Source: Sphingobium wenxiniae
GTDB taxonomy: Bacteria; Pseudomonadota; Alphaproteobacteria; Sphingomonadales; Sphingomonadaceae
Length of the DNA stretch: 64,000 nucleotides
Direction: 5' to 3'
NCBI RefSeq assembly: GCF_007830065.1
Contig: NZ_VLKK01000003.1
Coordinates: 227,970-291,969, forward strand
The notes below the pieces were generated by a model. The model saw only the letters and a list, made by a program, of their open reading frames with translations, was not told the origin of the DNA and made no database searches. Within the stretch, counting starts at the first letter, position 1. Every line of letters starts with the position of its first letter. A program made the position numbers and the translations under genes. This document shows positions 17,701 through 25,311 of the stretch, in pieces.

Positions 17701-19381
17701 CCTTATCCAGATCCTCGCGCAGCCGGCCTGCAATGCGGGCGGCATCCTTCATATCGCGCAGGCCGTCGCGGCCCGTCCTGCCGCCGCTAAACAGGTTGGC
17801 GAGATCGGATTTAACCGAGCTCCAGCCCAGGCCGACGCCCCGCGAAATATCCCACTGGCCCAGCGCCTCCCAAGATTCCCGCGACAGATTGCGGCTTCCA
17901 GCCCATGTGGAATCGAATGCCTCGTTCTGGCGCTGCTCGGCCTCAGCGACTTTTTTCTGGAGCAGTTCCACCTTCGCAGCTCGCGCGGCTCTAGCCTGTT
18001 CCCAAAGCGATTGGGTTAGGCCGTCGACGCTGTTCTTGAATGACCATATTTCCGGCTCCGCCTGTCCAGCAGCGATCCCCACGCCGGTCTGTCCCTCCGC
18101 CGCCGCCAGCGCCTGCCGGCTGGACTGCGACAGGCTAATGCCGAGTTCATCGGCGGCCTTAGCATTGGCGAGCAGCCGCTTTTCCGACGCGGCATTGGCA
18201 TCGGCCACGGACATGAGGCCGACTGCGACCAATCCGGCGACGCCAATCAGGGCGTTCATAGGCGTGAATACCGCCGCAGAAGCGCCCTGGAGGGACTTCT
18301 GCGCGGCGCTGAGCATGGCGGTTCCCGCCGTGGTTGCGCCCAATGCGCGCTCCAACGCCACCAGAGACGCGATGTAACGATAGACGCTGCCGATGGCGAG
18401 CGCAGCGTGAAAGGTTACGAAGCCAGCCGCAGCCATGACGACAAGATCTTCGAGCAACTCCAGATTTTCGAGCACGAAGTTAAGGGGCTCGCCCAGGATC
18501 GCTGCCAGCTCAGCGCCCATACGGATGAGATTGCCTACCATCTCGCCCAGCTCGGCCGCTGCCGTCTGCGATCCATCCGCTGTGGCGGTGAGGCCGGCGA
18601 GAACCTCCGCGAGTGCGTCATTGAACCCGCCCTGCCCAAAGGCAACCATGGCGGCTTGCACTGCATCCTCCAGATTGGCGAAGCCGCCTTCCAGCGTCTT
18701 CATCTGCTCGTCCATCGTGCCGGCGAACTGCACGTTGCCGATGTCCATCAGATATTTCTGGATCGCGGCCGAGCTGTTCTGGACCGTCGTCGTGACCCCC
18801 TGGAAGGTGAAGCTGACCTTGCTCCCCTCCTTCGATGCGCGGATGCCGAATTCCTTCAGGCGCTCGAATTCTCCGGTGGCGGCGTCCGCCACCGCCTCGA
18901 TCATGTCCATCAGGGTTTTGCTCATGGACGCGGCCGTGTTGCCGTAGCTGGTGAGCGCCGCCGTGCTGGGATCGAGGCCGAGATTCTTCAGGCGCAAAAA
19001 TGCCTGCACCGATTGTTCAAGGCCGTAGGGCGTCTTTTCGGCGAAATTGCGCAGCACCGCCATCTGCGCGGCGGCCGCATCAGCCGATCCGGTGGCGACC
19101 TTCAGGGAGGCGTCGAGCCGCTGGAATTCCCGATTGACGCCGATCGCTTCTCCGCCGAGCGCGGTGAGGCCGAGGGCGGCGGCGGCGGCCTTCACCAGGC
19201 CGAAACCGGACGCCAGTCTGGCGCCGGTCGCGTTCAACGCCGTCATCGCCTCTTCGGCTGCTTTCGACGACATTTCGACGTCGTGCATCGCCGATCCCAC
19301 GGACCGTTTCATCTGGTCCATGTCCTTTTGCAGCCGCGCCATGTTGGCGATCAGCTCGATTTCAAGCGTTCCTGCCTTCAT
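14780..19381 (-). CDS. Tail tape measure protein
   Basis: 1533 residues from ATG 19381; the upstream in-frame extension overlaps the tail chaperone and is rejected. Starts MKAGTLEIELIANMARLQKD, the usual tape-measure start, followed by long helical regions, hydrophobic segments around the first third (LVVMAAAGFVTFHAALAIG, LIGVAGLVAVGLMSVAD) and coiled-coil-like stretches near the C-terminus. It sets tail length; by the general rule of about 0.15 nm per residue the tail would be roughly 230 nm (inference). The ATG overlaps the chaperone stop (ATGA), and the stop overlaps the tail-tip gene. Confidence 0.92.
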   Translation of the reverse strand: MKAGTLEIELIANMARLQKDMDQMKRSVGSAMHDVEMSSKAAEEAMTALNATGARLASGFGLVKAAAAALGLTALGGEAIGVNREFQRLDASLKVATGSADAAAAQMAVLRNFAEKTPYGLEQSVQAFLRLKNLGLDPSTAALTSYGNTAASMSKTLMDMIEAVADAATGEFERLKEFGIRASKEGSKVSFTFQGVTTTVQNSSAAIQKYLMDIGNVQFAGTMDEQMKTLEGGFANLEDAVQAAMVAFGQGGFNDALAEVLAGLTATADGSQTAAAELGEMVGNLIRMGAELAAILGEPLNFVLENLELLEDLVVMAAAGFVTFHAALAIGSVYRYIASLVALERALGATTAGTAMLSAAQKSLQGASAAVFTPMNALIGVAGLVAVGLMSVADANAASEKRLLANAKAADELGISLSQSSRQALAAAEGQTGVGIAAGQAEPEIWSFKNSVDGLTQSLWEQARAARAAKVELLQKKVAEAEQRQNEAFDSTWAGSRNLSRESWEALGQWDISRGVGLGWSSVKSDLANLFSGGRTGRDGLRDMKDAARIAGRLREDLDKALNTPLGNGDLSGGGIVKALGETGKKAKQAKSDVDELVKSMLNARAVAQGNVWDLAQEAQKRQQDDWNDADFAKNNGPVLGNFDIKTMRDAADLAQAAADNWNDYLDNFSRGLDVVSDRVDAAAASMRDAFGSVGGAIGDIITVLDEYGKRQAEIDEQRKIGGLSERELAELRKREASNQLSGMVALTSAAKGLFKEHSKGYQAMAAAEKVLSAIQLARTAVDVAGGAARMFATLGPFAFPAVAAMLGVMASLGFRSGGKSGPSFDLKSYQDAMGTGSVLGDSTAKSDSIARSLDLLTANSDRELEYSNAMVRSLRSIETNIGSLSSLLARQLGVSGGSFDTSGLGLGSSTKIESDLGFGFIVKNALSLASKIPAIGGLLGGIGKALFGTKTTKTLLDQGIMFDPATVADILAGGIDGQTYQDIQTKKKKKTFGITTSNKTRVDTVTGALDDGTEQQVALLIGSMRSGIMAAAGALGIEGAQAAIDAFRVDLGKISLKDLKGSEIQEQLSAIFSKLGDDMAAAAIPGLSAFQKVGEGQFETLMRLAKDYQTIDVQMQSIGRTFGAVGASSVEAREALIDLFGSLDEFVDQTQYYRDNFLTEAEQVAPVMTAVAAELERLGLSGVDSIDSFKSVVNGLDLTTEAGRELYAALMALAPGFNAVEKYQAALADKRQSMEITLLELMGRKTEALALRRRAELAAMDESLRPLQRAIYAYQDLAAKQQEAAQKVSDAQSALSAAYSRESANIQSTADRFRDFAKAIGEFRASLFTDVPGVDSYGIARARFEKTASLARLGNEASLSAFTGDAQSYLDTARNQAGSALDYARDVARVARAADQAQAGANGVASMADRQLAQLTASVKGLIDLNDNVTSVSQAIIDLKKAQEEADEAQAELDKLTNPVPQLQEVNVNLTDIGDVIERLNDTQADTTEQIAALRAEMQPALISIASNTGESARIARRHDRGDTQAVTVETA

Positions 19382-20252
19382 GACGGTCTCCGGCCGCGCG
19401 AGCCCAGCAATGCGCGGAACGCATTGCCGACCTTCGCGGAAATGGCGGCGCGCCGCTCTGCGTCCGGATCGGGTTCCGTCCAGGGCGGCGGCGCATCGGG
19501 TTTTTCGGCTGCCTGGGATTCGGCGAGCCAGTCGGATGACAGGCGCCGCAGCAAGCGGGCCTGCCAGGGTGGCAGCGTGACGCAGGTCATCGCCGACCAT
19601 GCGGCGATATCGGCCCAGCCGATCGGCGCTCGGCCCATGCCAGCGGCGACGACGGGGCCGATCTCGACGAGCTGCTCGACGATCCACGGGGTGGCGCACG
19701 GCGGCATCGCGGGAACGATACCGCCGTCCTTCATCTCGCGCAGGCGGCTTTTCGGTTCGGTCTTATCGGTGATCGACCGCTTTTCCGGCTTGGGCACGGT
19801 GTTGAGCCATGCCAGATGCCGGACATGGAGACTCAACTCGTCGCCGAGTTCCCCGTAAAATTTTCCCATTCGCCGATGAAGGCGAAGACCTGCTCACGAA
19901 TGAAGCCCAACTTCGGATCGGCATAGGCCGCGCGGAACATCTCCTGCTGGCTGACATTGCCGGCGGGCGGATAGGTCCAGCCGTCGAAGCTGACGGTGCA
20001 GGCGGCGAGGAATTCCGCATTCTCGGCAGCCATCTCGGCGGCGCTGGCGTCCACCTTGCCCTTCTTGCGGAGGCGGGTGACGATCCGGTTCTGCTTGCGC
20101 TGCTGCGCTTCGGCATATTGCTCGGAACCGGGACCATAGACGGTGACCGTCAAGCGGTTGCCCTCATTGTCGAGCAGCGGAGCGTCGTCGCCGTTCACCA
20201 GCTTGACGACCGCAGTGTCGGCGGCGGCGAATTTCGTGATGTCGAAAGCCAT
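19378..20252 (-). CDS. Tail assembly chaperone GT fusion made by -1 frameshift
   Basis: Predicted long product of about 291 residues: the first 132 residues are read from 20252 to the slippery site at 19857-19863, then the ribosome shifts to the -1 frame and reads on (YGELGDELSLHVRHLAWLN) to the stop at 19378. The downstream frame has no good independent start and ends in ATGA with the tape measure. The short and long products correspond to lambda gpG and gpGT, which guide tail-tube assembly on the tape measure. The T-part is Pro-rich (DAPPPWTEPDPDAERRAAI). Confidence 0.75.
19833..20252 (-). CDS. Tail assembly chaperone G (short product)
   Basis: 139 residues when no frameshift occurs. Starts MAFDITKFAAADTAVVKLVN; the middle is Lys/Arg-rich (QRKQNRIVTRLRKKGKVDAS), and the last part contains WTYPPAGNVSQQEMF and the AFIGEWENF segment over the slippery site. 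By position between tail tube and tape measure it is the G protein of the tail chaperone pair. Confidence 0.78.
   Translation of the reverse strand: MAFDITKFAAADTAVVKLVNGDDAPLLDNEGNRLTVTVYGPGSEQYAEAQQRKQNRIVTRLRKKGKVDASAAEMAAENAEFLAACTVSFDGWTYPPAGNVSQQEMFRAAYADPKLGFIREQVFAFIGEWENFTGNSATS
19857..19863 (-). other. -1 ribosomal frameshift site A_AAT_TTT
   Basis: In the leftward mRNA the zero-frame codons GAA AAT TTT (E130 N131 F132) form the heptamer A AAT TTT, which fits X XXY YYZ. A -1 slip enters the frame that continues to 19378. GC-rich sequence follows, which could form a stimulatory structure. Confidence 0.7.
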
Positions 20253-20388
20253 GTTTCTATCCTTTCACGGCAGGAATGGTGGCGCCCCGGCCCGCCCGTT
20301 CCGTGACACGAACAGGCCGGGACATAAGGCCCCGACGAAGCGGGACATGCGTTGGAGGGAAATATCCGGCTCACGGGCCGGATGGAGA

Positions 20389-20895
20389 TCAGACGACGCC
20401 TATGACGACGATCGTGAAGGACACGGCGGACCCTGCGCCGCTATTGGCGACCTTCAGCAGATCGGCGGTGCCGGCCGTCAGTGCGTAGCCGGCCGCATCG
20501 GGCGCGACGAGCGCGACCATGCCACCGGGCTTCACCCTGATCGTGTCGGATACGTCGCCGAAAACCGAGGCGATCGCATTGGCGGCCGCTCCGCCGACGA
20601 CCACGTCGTTGGTGTTGGCGGCAGCCGCCACGACGACGAGGGCCTTGATCTTTGTGAAGGCGAGCGACGTGCCGAAAATATCCGACACGCCGCCGCTCAG
20701 ATCGAGATCCTCGCTACCGGACGCCGCGATGGTGCGGGTATCCGCCCACAGCTCATTCGCCTGATTGGCGCCGGTGCCGTTCTGAAGCACATAGGTCGGC
20801 CCGAAGGCCACCTCATGAGCGCCCGTGCCGACGTCCAGCGCGGCGGCGAGGTTCGCCGCGACGCTGAGCGCGATCTTGGAGGTCAGTGTTGCCAT
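20389..20895 (-). CDS. Phage structural protein of unknown role
   Basis: 168 residues, starting MATLTSKIALSVAANLAAALDVG. Ala/Val/Thr-rich with beta character (TKIKALVVVAAAANTNDVVVGG, KPGGMVALVAPDAAGYALTAGTADLL). It lies 12 nt after the tail tube gene and before the tail chaperone. The regular beta pattern and lack of Cys suggest a virion decoration or tail-tube-associated protein. I cannot name the family. Confidence 0.6.
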   Translation of the reverse strand: MATLTSKIALSVAANLAAALDVGTGAHEVAFGPTYVLQNGTGANQANELWADTRTIAASGSEDLDLSGGVSDIFGTSLAFTKIKALVVVAAAANTNDVVVGGAAANAIASVFGDVSDTIRVKPGGMVALVAPDAAGYALTAGTADLLKVANSGAGSAVSFTIVVIGVV

Positions 20896-20907
20896 GGATC
20901 AGCCTCC

Positions 20908-21366
20908 TCAGCTCAGCTTCTCGACGACGCCGGTGCCATCGTCGGCCGACGAAATCTCCAGCGTCGCGGTGGCGGACGTGATCTGGTCGACGCCGCCGAC
21001 CCCGACCTTCCAGCTCATGACCTTCGCGGGGAAGAAATAGATTTCCCCGTTCTGGAGCGTGACGCGGAAATAATAATCGGCGTCGGACTTCGAAGCAGCC
21101 TTCATGATGACCTGGCCGGCGTCGTTATTGTCGAGGCCGAGCTGGAGCGTAATCGATCCCTCGTTGAAGCTGCCCTTGAATTTGCGGGTGCTGCGCGTCC
21201 CCAGGGGATTATGCGTCACCAGATTATATTCGCGGCCGAACTCGCCCAGATCGGTGACTTCGCCGACATCGGTGAAGGTCAGGGCGGCATATCCAGCCGC
21301 GTTGAAGGTGGCGGGTGCGGTGGCGGTGACCGCAAGAGTGGTCCCCGCCGACGTGCGAACGGTCAT
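20908..21366 (-). CDS. Major tail tube protein
   Basis: 152 residues from ATG 21366, with AAGGAA about 7 nt upstream. Starts MTVRTSAGTTLAVTATAPAT. The core matches siphovirus tail tube subunits: FTDVGEVTDLGEFGREYNLVTHNPLGTRSTRKFKGSFNEG early, then LDNNDAGQ and KVMSWKVGVGGVDQITSATATLEI. Located after the tail-completion and connector genes and before the tail chaperone, the standard place. A terminator-like hairpin sits immediately upstream, possibly setting the high expression this protein needs. Confidence 0.85.
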   Translation of the reverse strand: MTVRTSAGTTLAVTATAPATFNAAGYAALTFTDVGEVTDLGEFGREYNLVTHNPLGTRSTRKFKGSFNEGSITLQLGLDNNDAGQVIMKAASKSDADYYFRVTLQNGEIYFFPAKVMSWKVGVGGVDQITSATATLEISSADDGTGVVEKLS

Positions 21367-21385
21367 ATTCGGTTCCTTTTCCAAT

Positions 21386-21410
21386 AAAAAAGCCCGCCGG
21401 AGGGGCGGGC
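21386..21410 (-). terminator. Terminator-like hairpin before the tail tube gene
   Basis: Leftward: GCCCGCC, CCTCC loop, GGCGGGC, then TTTTTT (plus-strand A-run 21386-21391). It ends 20 nt before the tail tube ATG at 21366. It shares its stem sequence with the hairpins at 25241-25262 and 32011-32040. Confidence 0.65.
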
Positions 21411-21444
21411 TGGGCTGCCACGGATGGAGGGGAAGGAGGCTCGA

Positions 21445-21645
21445 TCAGCCTTTGGCGGATCGGGATTTCCTGCCGGTCGAAGGGAGAGAAACCGGCGCCA
21501 GATCCTCGGGCTTCGCCGCGCGAACCAGTTCCACCGCCTCAAGGTCGGAAAACTGTCCGTCGGGAAGATCCGGCAGGATCGCTCCTTGCAGATACGACCT
21601 GTCGCCCAGCGTGAACCGGCGAATGGCCACGGCCTGTTTGCCCAT
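21445..21645 (-). CDS. Small conserved phage protein
   Basis: 66 residues, starting MGKQAVAIRRFTLGDRSYLQ. It carries a short pattern (FTLGDRSY, then DLEAVELVRAAKPED) that resembles the C-terminal domain of the 23478-23882 protein (LSLSRGDTHPF, EAQRLIEAGFG), so both may be small head-tail accessory proteins. It lies between the tail-completion and tail tube genes. Function unknown. Confidence 0.55.
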   Translation of the reverse strand: MGKQAVAIRRFTLGDRSYLQGAILPDLPDGQFSDLEAVELVRAAKPEDLAPVSLPSTGRKSRSAKG

Positions 21646-21659
21646 GATGAAAATTCCCG

Positions 21660-22061
21660 TCAGATCTCGTTGTAGGACACACGGAAATCCTGCGTCCCCA
21701 TATGGATGCCCGTTTCGGGATCGCGCCCGTCGGCGCCCGCGCCGATGCTATGCACGGTGACGTGCAGAATTCCCTCGACGGTCGGCATTTTCCCATCGGC
21801 GGCTTTCTTGGCCGTCCGCTGGACGAGCTGCCGCACGGCGCTATCAGGCGCCATCACCGTGGCCTGGACGCGCTCCGTCACCCGCTTCACCGCGCCGTGC
21901 TTCAGCGTGTTGCGGTCGACCGCCGATATGGAAAACAGGGCAATGCAGGGCACGGGAAAACCTGCCGGGACATCGCCGATGACGATCCGCTCCGCCGGAA
22001 CCAGTGCCGTCAGCGCATTGTCGCCGGCGAACAAACCGCGCACCGCTTCGCATCCGCCCAT
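21660..22061 (-). CDS. Tail completion/terminator protein (gp17-like, DUF3168)
   Basis: 133 residues. Pattern of the DUF3168 tail completion family: an N-terminal helix with VPAERIVIGDVPAGFPVPCIAL, a central RVQATVMA strand, then VRQLVQRTAKKAADG and a final TQDFRVSYNEI strand. These proteins cap the tail tube and join it to the head. It starts 2 nt after the HK97 gp10-like gene and precedes the tail tube gene, the usual siphovirus order. Confidence 0.72.
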   Translation of the reverse strand: MGGCEAVRGLFAGDNALTALVPAERIVIGDVPAGFPVPCIALFSISAVDRNTLKHGAVKRVTERVQATVMAPDSAVRQLVQRTAKKAADGKMPTVEGILHVTVHSIGAGADGRDPETGIHMGTQDFRVSYNEI

Positions 22062-22063
22062 CT

Positions 22064-22603
22064 TTAGTCCTCGTCGATTTCAAGGGGCGGCAGGGTGCTG
22101 ATGTCGATCTGCATCCGCTTGCGCACATATTCGCCCACTGCGGCGATCGCCTCGCCCTGCTTCTCGTCCAGCGCTGGCCGCATGAATGGGTGCGGGCGGA
22201 TACCGGGATGTGAAATGATGCCGGAGACGAAATCGCCGCCGATCTTCATAGGCCGGTTGGCTATCGTGCCGTTGCCCTGCGCGGCCTTCCGCACGGCAAC
22301 GCGCCCCTCTCTGGCGCCCGTCCGGGCGATCAGGTGCGGCGTGACGCCGGTTTCCAGAAAATATCCGACATGCGCATGGGGGCCTTTCAGCTTCACGCGG
22401 GCCTTGGGAATGCCGCCCTTTGCATCGGTTTCGATCTTGATATCCTTGGCTGTCTGGCCCGATTCCTTCTCGACCTTCTGCCGCGCGGATTTCTGAAACA
22501 CCTTCGCCCCGGCGCGCAGCGCGCCGCGCATCACATTCCGCTGCATTTTCACGGGATAGGCGCTAAGAAACGCATCCAACTCCCTGCCGCCCTTCAGCTT
22601 CAT
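22064..22603 (-). CDS. HK97 gp10-like head-tail joining protein
   Basis: 179 residues from ATG 22603, which overlaps the preceding stop. The N-terminal LKGGRELDAFLSAYPVKMQR and the basic helix VMRGALRAGAKVFQKSARQK are typical of the HK97 gp10 family, as is the HAHVGYFLETGVTPH segment and the GIRPHPFMRPALDE motif near the C-terminus. It connects head completion to tail assembly. Gene order (head closure, gp10, tail completion, tail tube) is canonical. Confidence 0.82.
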   Translation of the reverse strand: MKLKGGRELDAFLSAYPVKMQRNVMRGALRAGAKVFQKSARQKVEKESGQTAKDIKIETDAKGGIPKARVKLKGPHAHVGYFLETGVTPHLIARTGAREGRVAVRKAAQGNGTIANRPMKIGGDFVSGIISHPGIRPHPFMRPALDEKQGEAIAAVGEYVRKRMQIDISTLPPLEIDED

Positions 22604-22950
22604 CCGCCGGCCCCCATGGTGGAAAGCTCCTCGGCGAGGATCTCGGTGCCCTGGCGTCGGCCCAGCTCCGCTGGCCCCGCGATGATCTTCAACATGCGTC
22701 CGCCGATCTTCACGCGCATCGACGCGTCGATATCGTCGCGGTAGCGCATCCGAATGCGACAGGGCCGGGCCGCGATATCGATCGCTTCCGCCACCCGCTC
22801 CGACCGGCTGGGCAAGATATCGACGACCTCGGCCCATGGCGCGGCCACTCTCAGCCAACGGTCGACGACATGCCCCTTTTCGTTCGGTCCGGGGGTATTG
22901 CTCCAGATCTCGATCCGCGTGTCGAGTTTCAGGGCGATGACGCCGGTCAC
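22600..22950 (-). CDS. Head closure protein (SPP1 gp16/HK97 gp9-like)
   Basis: 116 residues. The strand-rich start LDTRIEIWSNTPGPNEKGHVVDRW and the central PWAEVVDILPSRSERVAEA plus CRIRMRYRDDIDASMRVKIGG match the head-tail adaptor fold that seals the portal after packaging. It overlaps both neighbours by 4 nt. Alternative: another small connector, but context favours head closure. Confidence 0.75.
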   Translation of the reverse strand: MTGVIALKLDTRIEIWSNTPGPNEKGHVVDRWLRVAAPWAEVVDILPSRSERVAEAIDIAARPCRIRMRYRDDIDASMRVKIGGRMLKIIAGPAELGRRQGTEILAEELSTMGAGG

Positions 22951-23474
22951 AGCCAGATCCTGTCATTGACCGTCGCCTCGAACAGATCGAACGGCGTTCC
23001 ATCGAACCGGGAACGGACGGCCATCTTGACCGCTAGAGCCAGGCTGGGCGGCAGATCCGCATAGCCCACCGTCAGGCGCGCCGCGATCGCGCCGGCGACG
23101 GGCCGCACGGCCGGCCAGCTCTGACCGGACGCCGGGCGGATGCCCATCGCCAGGCCGGAACCGAAAAGCTCATACGCATCTTCGGAAAGCGTCTGCTGCG
23201 CCCCGTCGCCATCTTCATATGTGATGGCAACGACGTCCGTTACGGGCCCGATATTAAAGCGCGCGAGATCCGCGAAGGAATCGGCGCGGATCTCCACCAC
23301 CTGCGAGGCGAGCCGTGTCGACGTCATGCGCTCGATATCGGCAACGACCGCGCCGACATAGCCCGCGATCTCCGCATCCAACGCCTCGCCATCGACACGC
23401 AGGAACAGCTTCACCTCATCGATATCGACGGGCTCGTCAGTCGGCGCGGTGGTGACGATCGGCGCGCTCAGCAT
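22947..23474 (-). CDS. Head-tail connector (HK97 gp6-like)
   Basis: 175 residues. The N-terminal PVDIDEVKLFLRVDGEALD and the following helix AEIAGYVGAVVADIERMTS are the hallmark of gp6-type connectors, which bind below the portal. The middle is beta-rich, and the C-terminal helix ALAVKMAVRSRFDG is also typical. It lies 3 nt after the small acidic protein gene and overlaps head closure. Confidence 0.82.
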   Translation of the reverse strand: MLSAPIVTTAPTDEPVDIDEVKLFLRVDGEALDAEIAGYVGAVVADIERMTSTRLASQVVEIRADSFADLARFNIGPVTDVVAITYEDGDGAQQTLSEDAYELFGSGLAMGIRPASGQSWPAVRPVAGAIAARLTVGYADLPPSLALAVKMAVRSRFDGTPFDLFEATVNDRIWL

Positions 23475-23477
23475 CGA

Positions 23478-23882
23478 TCAGGCCTTCGGCGGTTCGCATT
23501 CGACGCCGAAACCGGCCTCGATCAGCCGCTGCGCCTCCGAAGGCTCGCCCTCCGGTCCGGGAACATCCCTGAAGGGATGGGTATCGCCGCGGCTGAGCGA
23601 AAGGCGCGGGCCTGACAGGCTCGTGGTCATTCGCAGCCACCGGACGGGGCCGGATACCTGCTCCTGTTCATCTACGTCCTGGTGAGCGTCCTCGATGTCG
23701 GCTGCGGTCGCGGAGCTTTCCGCAACGGCAGGCTCGGCCGGTTCGGACGCGGTTTCGGCGGCTTGATCCGTTTCCTGCGCGATTTCCGCTTCTGCAGGCG
23801 CAGGAGTCTGCTCGGCCGCTTCGGGCATTGCCGATTCTGGTTTCGCCGCGACGGCGCGGCGGGGGGGCTTGTTCGTGGCCAT
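23478..23882 (-). CDS. Acidic Ala/Glu/Pro-rich small phage protein
   Basis: 134 residues. Residues 1-75 are low-complexity Ala/Glu/Pro/Thr (AEQTPAPAEAEIAQETD), probably disordered. The C-terminal 55 form a small domain (WLRMTTSLSGPRLSLSRGD, EAQRLIEAGFGVECEPP). Position after the capsid gene and before the gp6 connector is often held by small head accessory proteins. Function unknown. Confidence 0.6.
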   Translation of the reverse strand: MATNKPPRRAVAAKPESAMPEAAEQTPAPAEAEIAQETDQAAETASEPAEPAVAESSATAADIEDAHQDVDEQEQVSGPVRWLRMTTSLSGPRLSLSRGDTHPFRDVPGPEGEPSEAQRLIEAGFGVECEPPKA

Positions 23883-23900
23883 GGATTTGCTCCGGATGCG

Positions 23901-23927
23901 AAAAAGGGGCGAGCCAGGCCCGCCCCT
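23901..23927 (-). terminator. Terminator-like hairpin after the capsid gene
   Basis: Leftward: AGGGGCG, 9-nt loop, CGCCCCT, then T-run (plus-strand A-run 23901-23905). It lies in the 65-bp gap between the capsid stop (23948) and the next ATG (23882). Confidence 0.65.
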
Positions 23928-23947
23928 ATGAGGACGCCGATTGGCGC

Positions 23948-25222
23948 CTAGGACGCCGGCTGCGCCAGATGCTTGATGGCGATGGAATCGACCAGCTCGC
24001 CGTCATAGCGGATGAGACCCGCCATGCCGACCTTCGGCCAGAACCGCTCGCGGACCGTGCCGATCAGCGGCGAGCCGACCTTGCGAACCCAATAGCGGCT
24101 GAAATCGCCGAACAGGATGGACTTCGCGCTGGCGGCGATCGACGGCACGTCGTCGTTGATCGAATAGGGGTGGTCGAGCAGCATGGAAGGCGCGCCGACG
24201 CGGACATCGCCCATGGTCCACAGATAATTGCCCTCGCCGTCCTTCAGCTTGCGGATAGCCAGCAAGGTGGTGTCTGCGAACATCCACCGGCACTTGGGGC
24301 TGCGCCTATAAGGCGCGCGCACCGAATGCTGCAGTTCGATCAGCTCGTCGGCCGCGATCGCCGTGGCGCTGGCGGCGGTCTTGCCCAGGGTGCTGGCGGT
24401 CAGGACGCCATTGGCCTGGCCCGTGCCCGTCCCGGTCGTCAGGCGGCCATTGGCACGCCGGCCGAGTCGTTCGCCCAGCGCTTCAGCGAGGAACTCTTCC
24501 AGGTTGAACACGCTGTCCTGCAGCAGTTCGAAGCTCAGCTTCACCCACGGCGTCGCATCGACATAGGCGTCGAGGCGCTTCTGCCCGAATTCCAGGTCGC
24601 CGCTGTTATCGTCGGGCAAATCCGCACCTTCGGACAGGGCCGACGCGGAATTGCCGGTGTCGTCATTGGTCGGGATGTCGAATTCGTTGCCCGAGCCGGT
24701 GGTGATGTCGCGCACGATGGTGCCGTCATACATCGGCCCCCAGTCCTTCATGGTCTTGACGATCTCGTTCGCCAGATCCTTCGGAACCGTATAACCACCC
24801 GCCGAAGCCGTGCCTGCGATCTGGACGCGAAGCTCCTGATGACCGCGGCGCAGAAGATCGCGCTGTTCGGCCGCCAGGCTTTCCACGCTGCCGCCATCGC
24901 GCATGCAGGCATAGAAGGCATCGCGATATTCGGCCTGCACGTCGCCGCCGCCTTCGCCCTCGCCGCTGCGGGTTTCGCCATCGGGATTGAGCGGCCGGTT
25001 GCGTTCACGGCGCTCGGCTTCCTCCTTCTCGATGCGGGCGGTGCGCTCCTCGCGGGCGATATCCTTTTCGAGCTTGTCGAAATCGACCATGATCTTGTCA
25101 TGGCGGTCCTCCAGCTCGGCCGCGCGGCTTTCGTCGGTGTTGGCGGTGATGGCGTCGAGCGCTTCGCGGGCCTGGGTCACCAACTGGCCCCGCTTCTCCT
25201 GCAGTTCGGTCAAAGACGGCAT
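23948..25222 (-). CDS. HK97-fold major capsid protein
   Basis: 424 residues from ATG 25222, with AGGAG 6 nt upstream; the longer upstream reading is rejected. Residues 1-75 are a charged helical delta domain (LTELQEKRGQLVTQAREALD, KEEAERRERN), which acts as internal scaffold and is normally removed by the prohead protease. The rest shows the HK97 fold (GTASAGGYTVPKDLANEIV, GANGVLTAS region, DHPYSINDDVPSI, ILFGDFSRYWVRKVG). It lies between the prohead protease and head-tail connector genes, with hairpins on both sides that may isolate its message. Confidence 0.93.
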   Translation of the reverse strand: MPSLTELQEKRGQLVTQAREALDAITANTDESRAAELEDRHDKIMVDFDKLEKDIAREERTARIEKEEAERRERNRPLNPDGETRSGEGEGGGDVQAEYRDAFYACMRDGGSVESLAAEQRDLLRRGHQELRVQIAGTASAGGYTVPKDLANEIVKTMKDWGPMYDGTIVRDITTGSGNEFDIPTNDDTGNSASALSEGADLPDDNSGDLEFGQKRLDAYVDATPWVKLSFELLQDSVFNLEEFLAEALGERLGRRANGRLTTGTGTGQANGVLTASTLGKTAASATAIAADELIELQHSVRAPYRRSPKCRWMFADTTLLAIRKLKDGEGNYLWTMGDVRVGAPSMLLDHPYSINDDVPSIAASAKSILFGDFSRYWVRKVGSPLIGTVRERFWPKVGMAGLIRYDGELVDSIAIKHLAQPAS

Positions 25223-25240
25223 GTCATTCTCCTGGACATG

Positions 25241-25262
25241 AAAAAGCCCGCCAGAGGCGGGC
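25241..25262 (-). terminator. Terminator-like hairpin before the capsid gene
   Basis: Leftward: GCCCGCC, TCT loop, GGCGGGC, then TTTTT (plus-strand A-run 25241-25245). It ends 18 nt before the capsid ATG at 25222. It is the most canonical intrinsic-terminator shape in the operon. Confidence 0.7.
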
Positions 25263-25311
25263 GAGATGGCGGAAAGCGGGATGCTTCTGCCGACCGGCTG
25301 GGCCGGGATGG

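Noticed and set aside
19382-19699. In-frame upstream extension of the tape measure protein
   Set aside because: Overlaps the tail chaperone T-part and reads as Arg-rich nonsense; ATG 19381 fits the family start and overlaps the previous stop.
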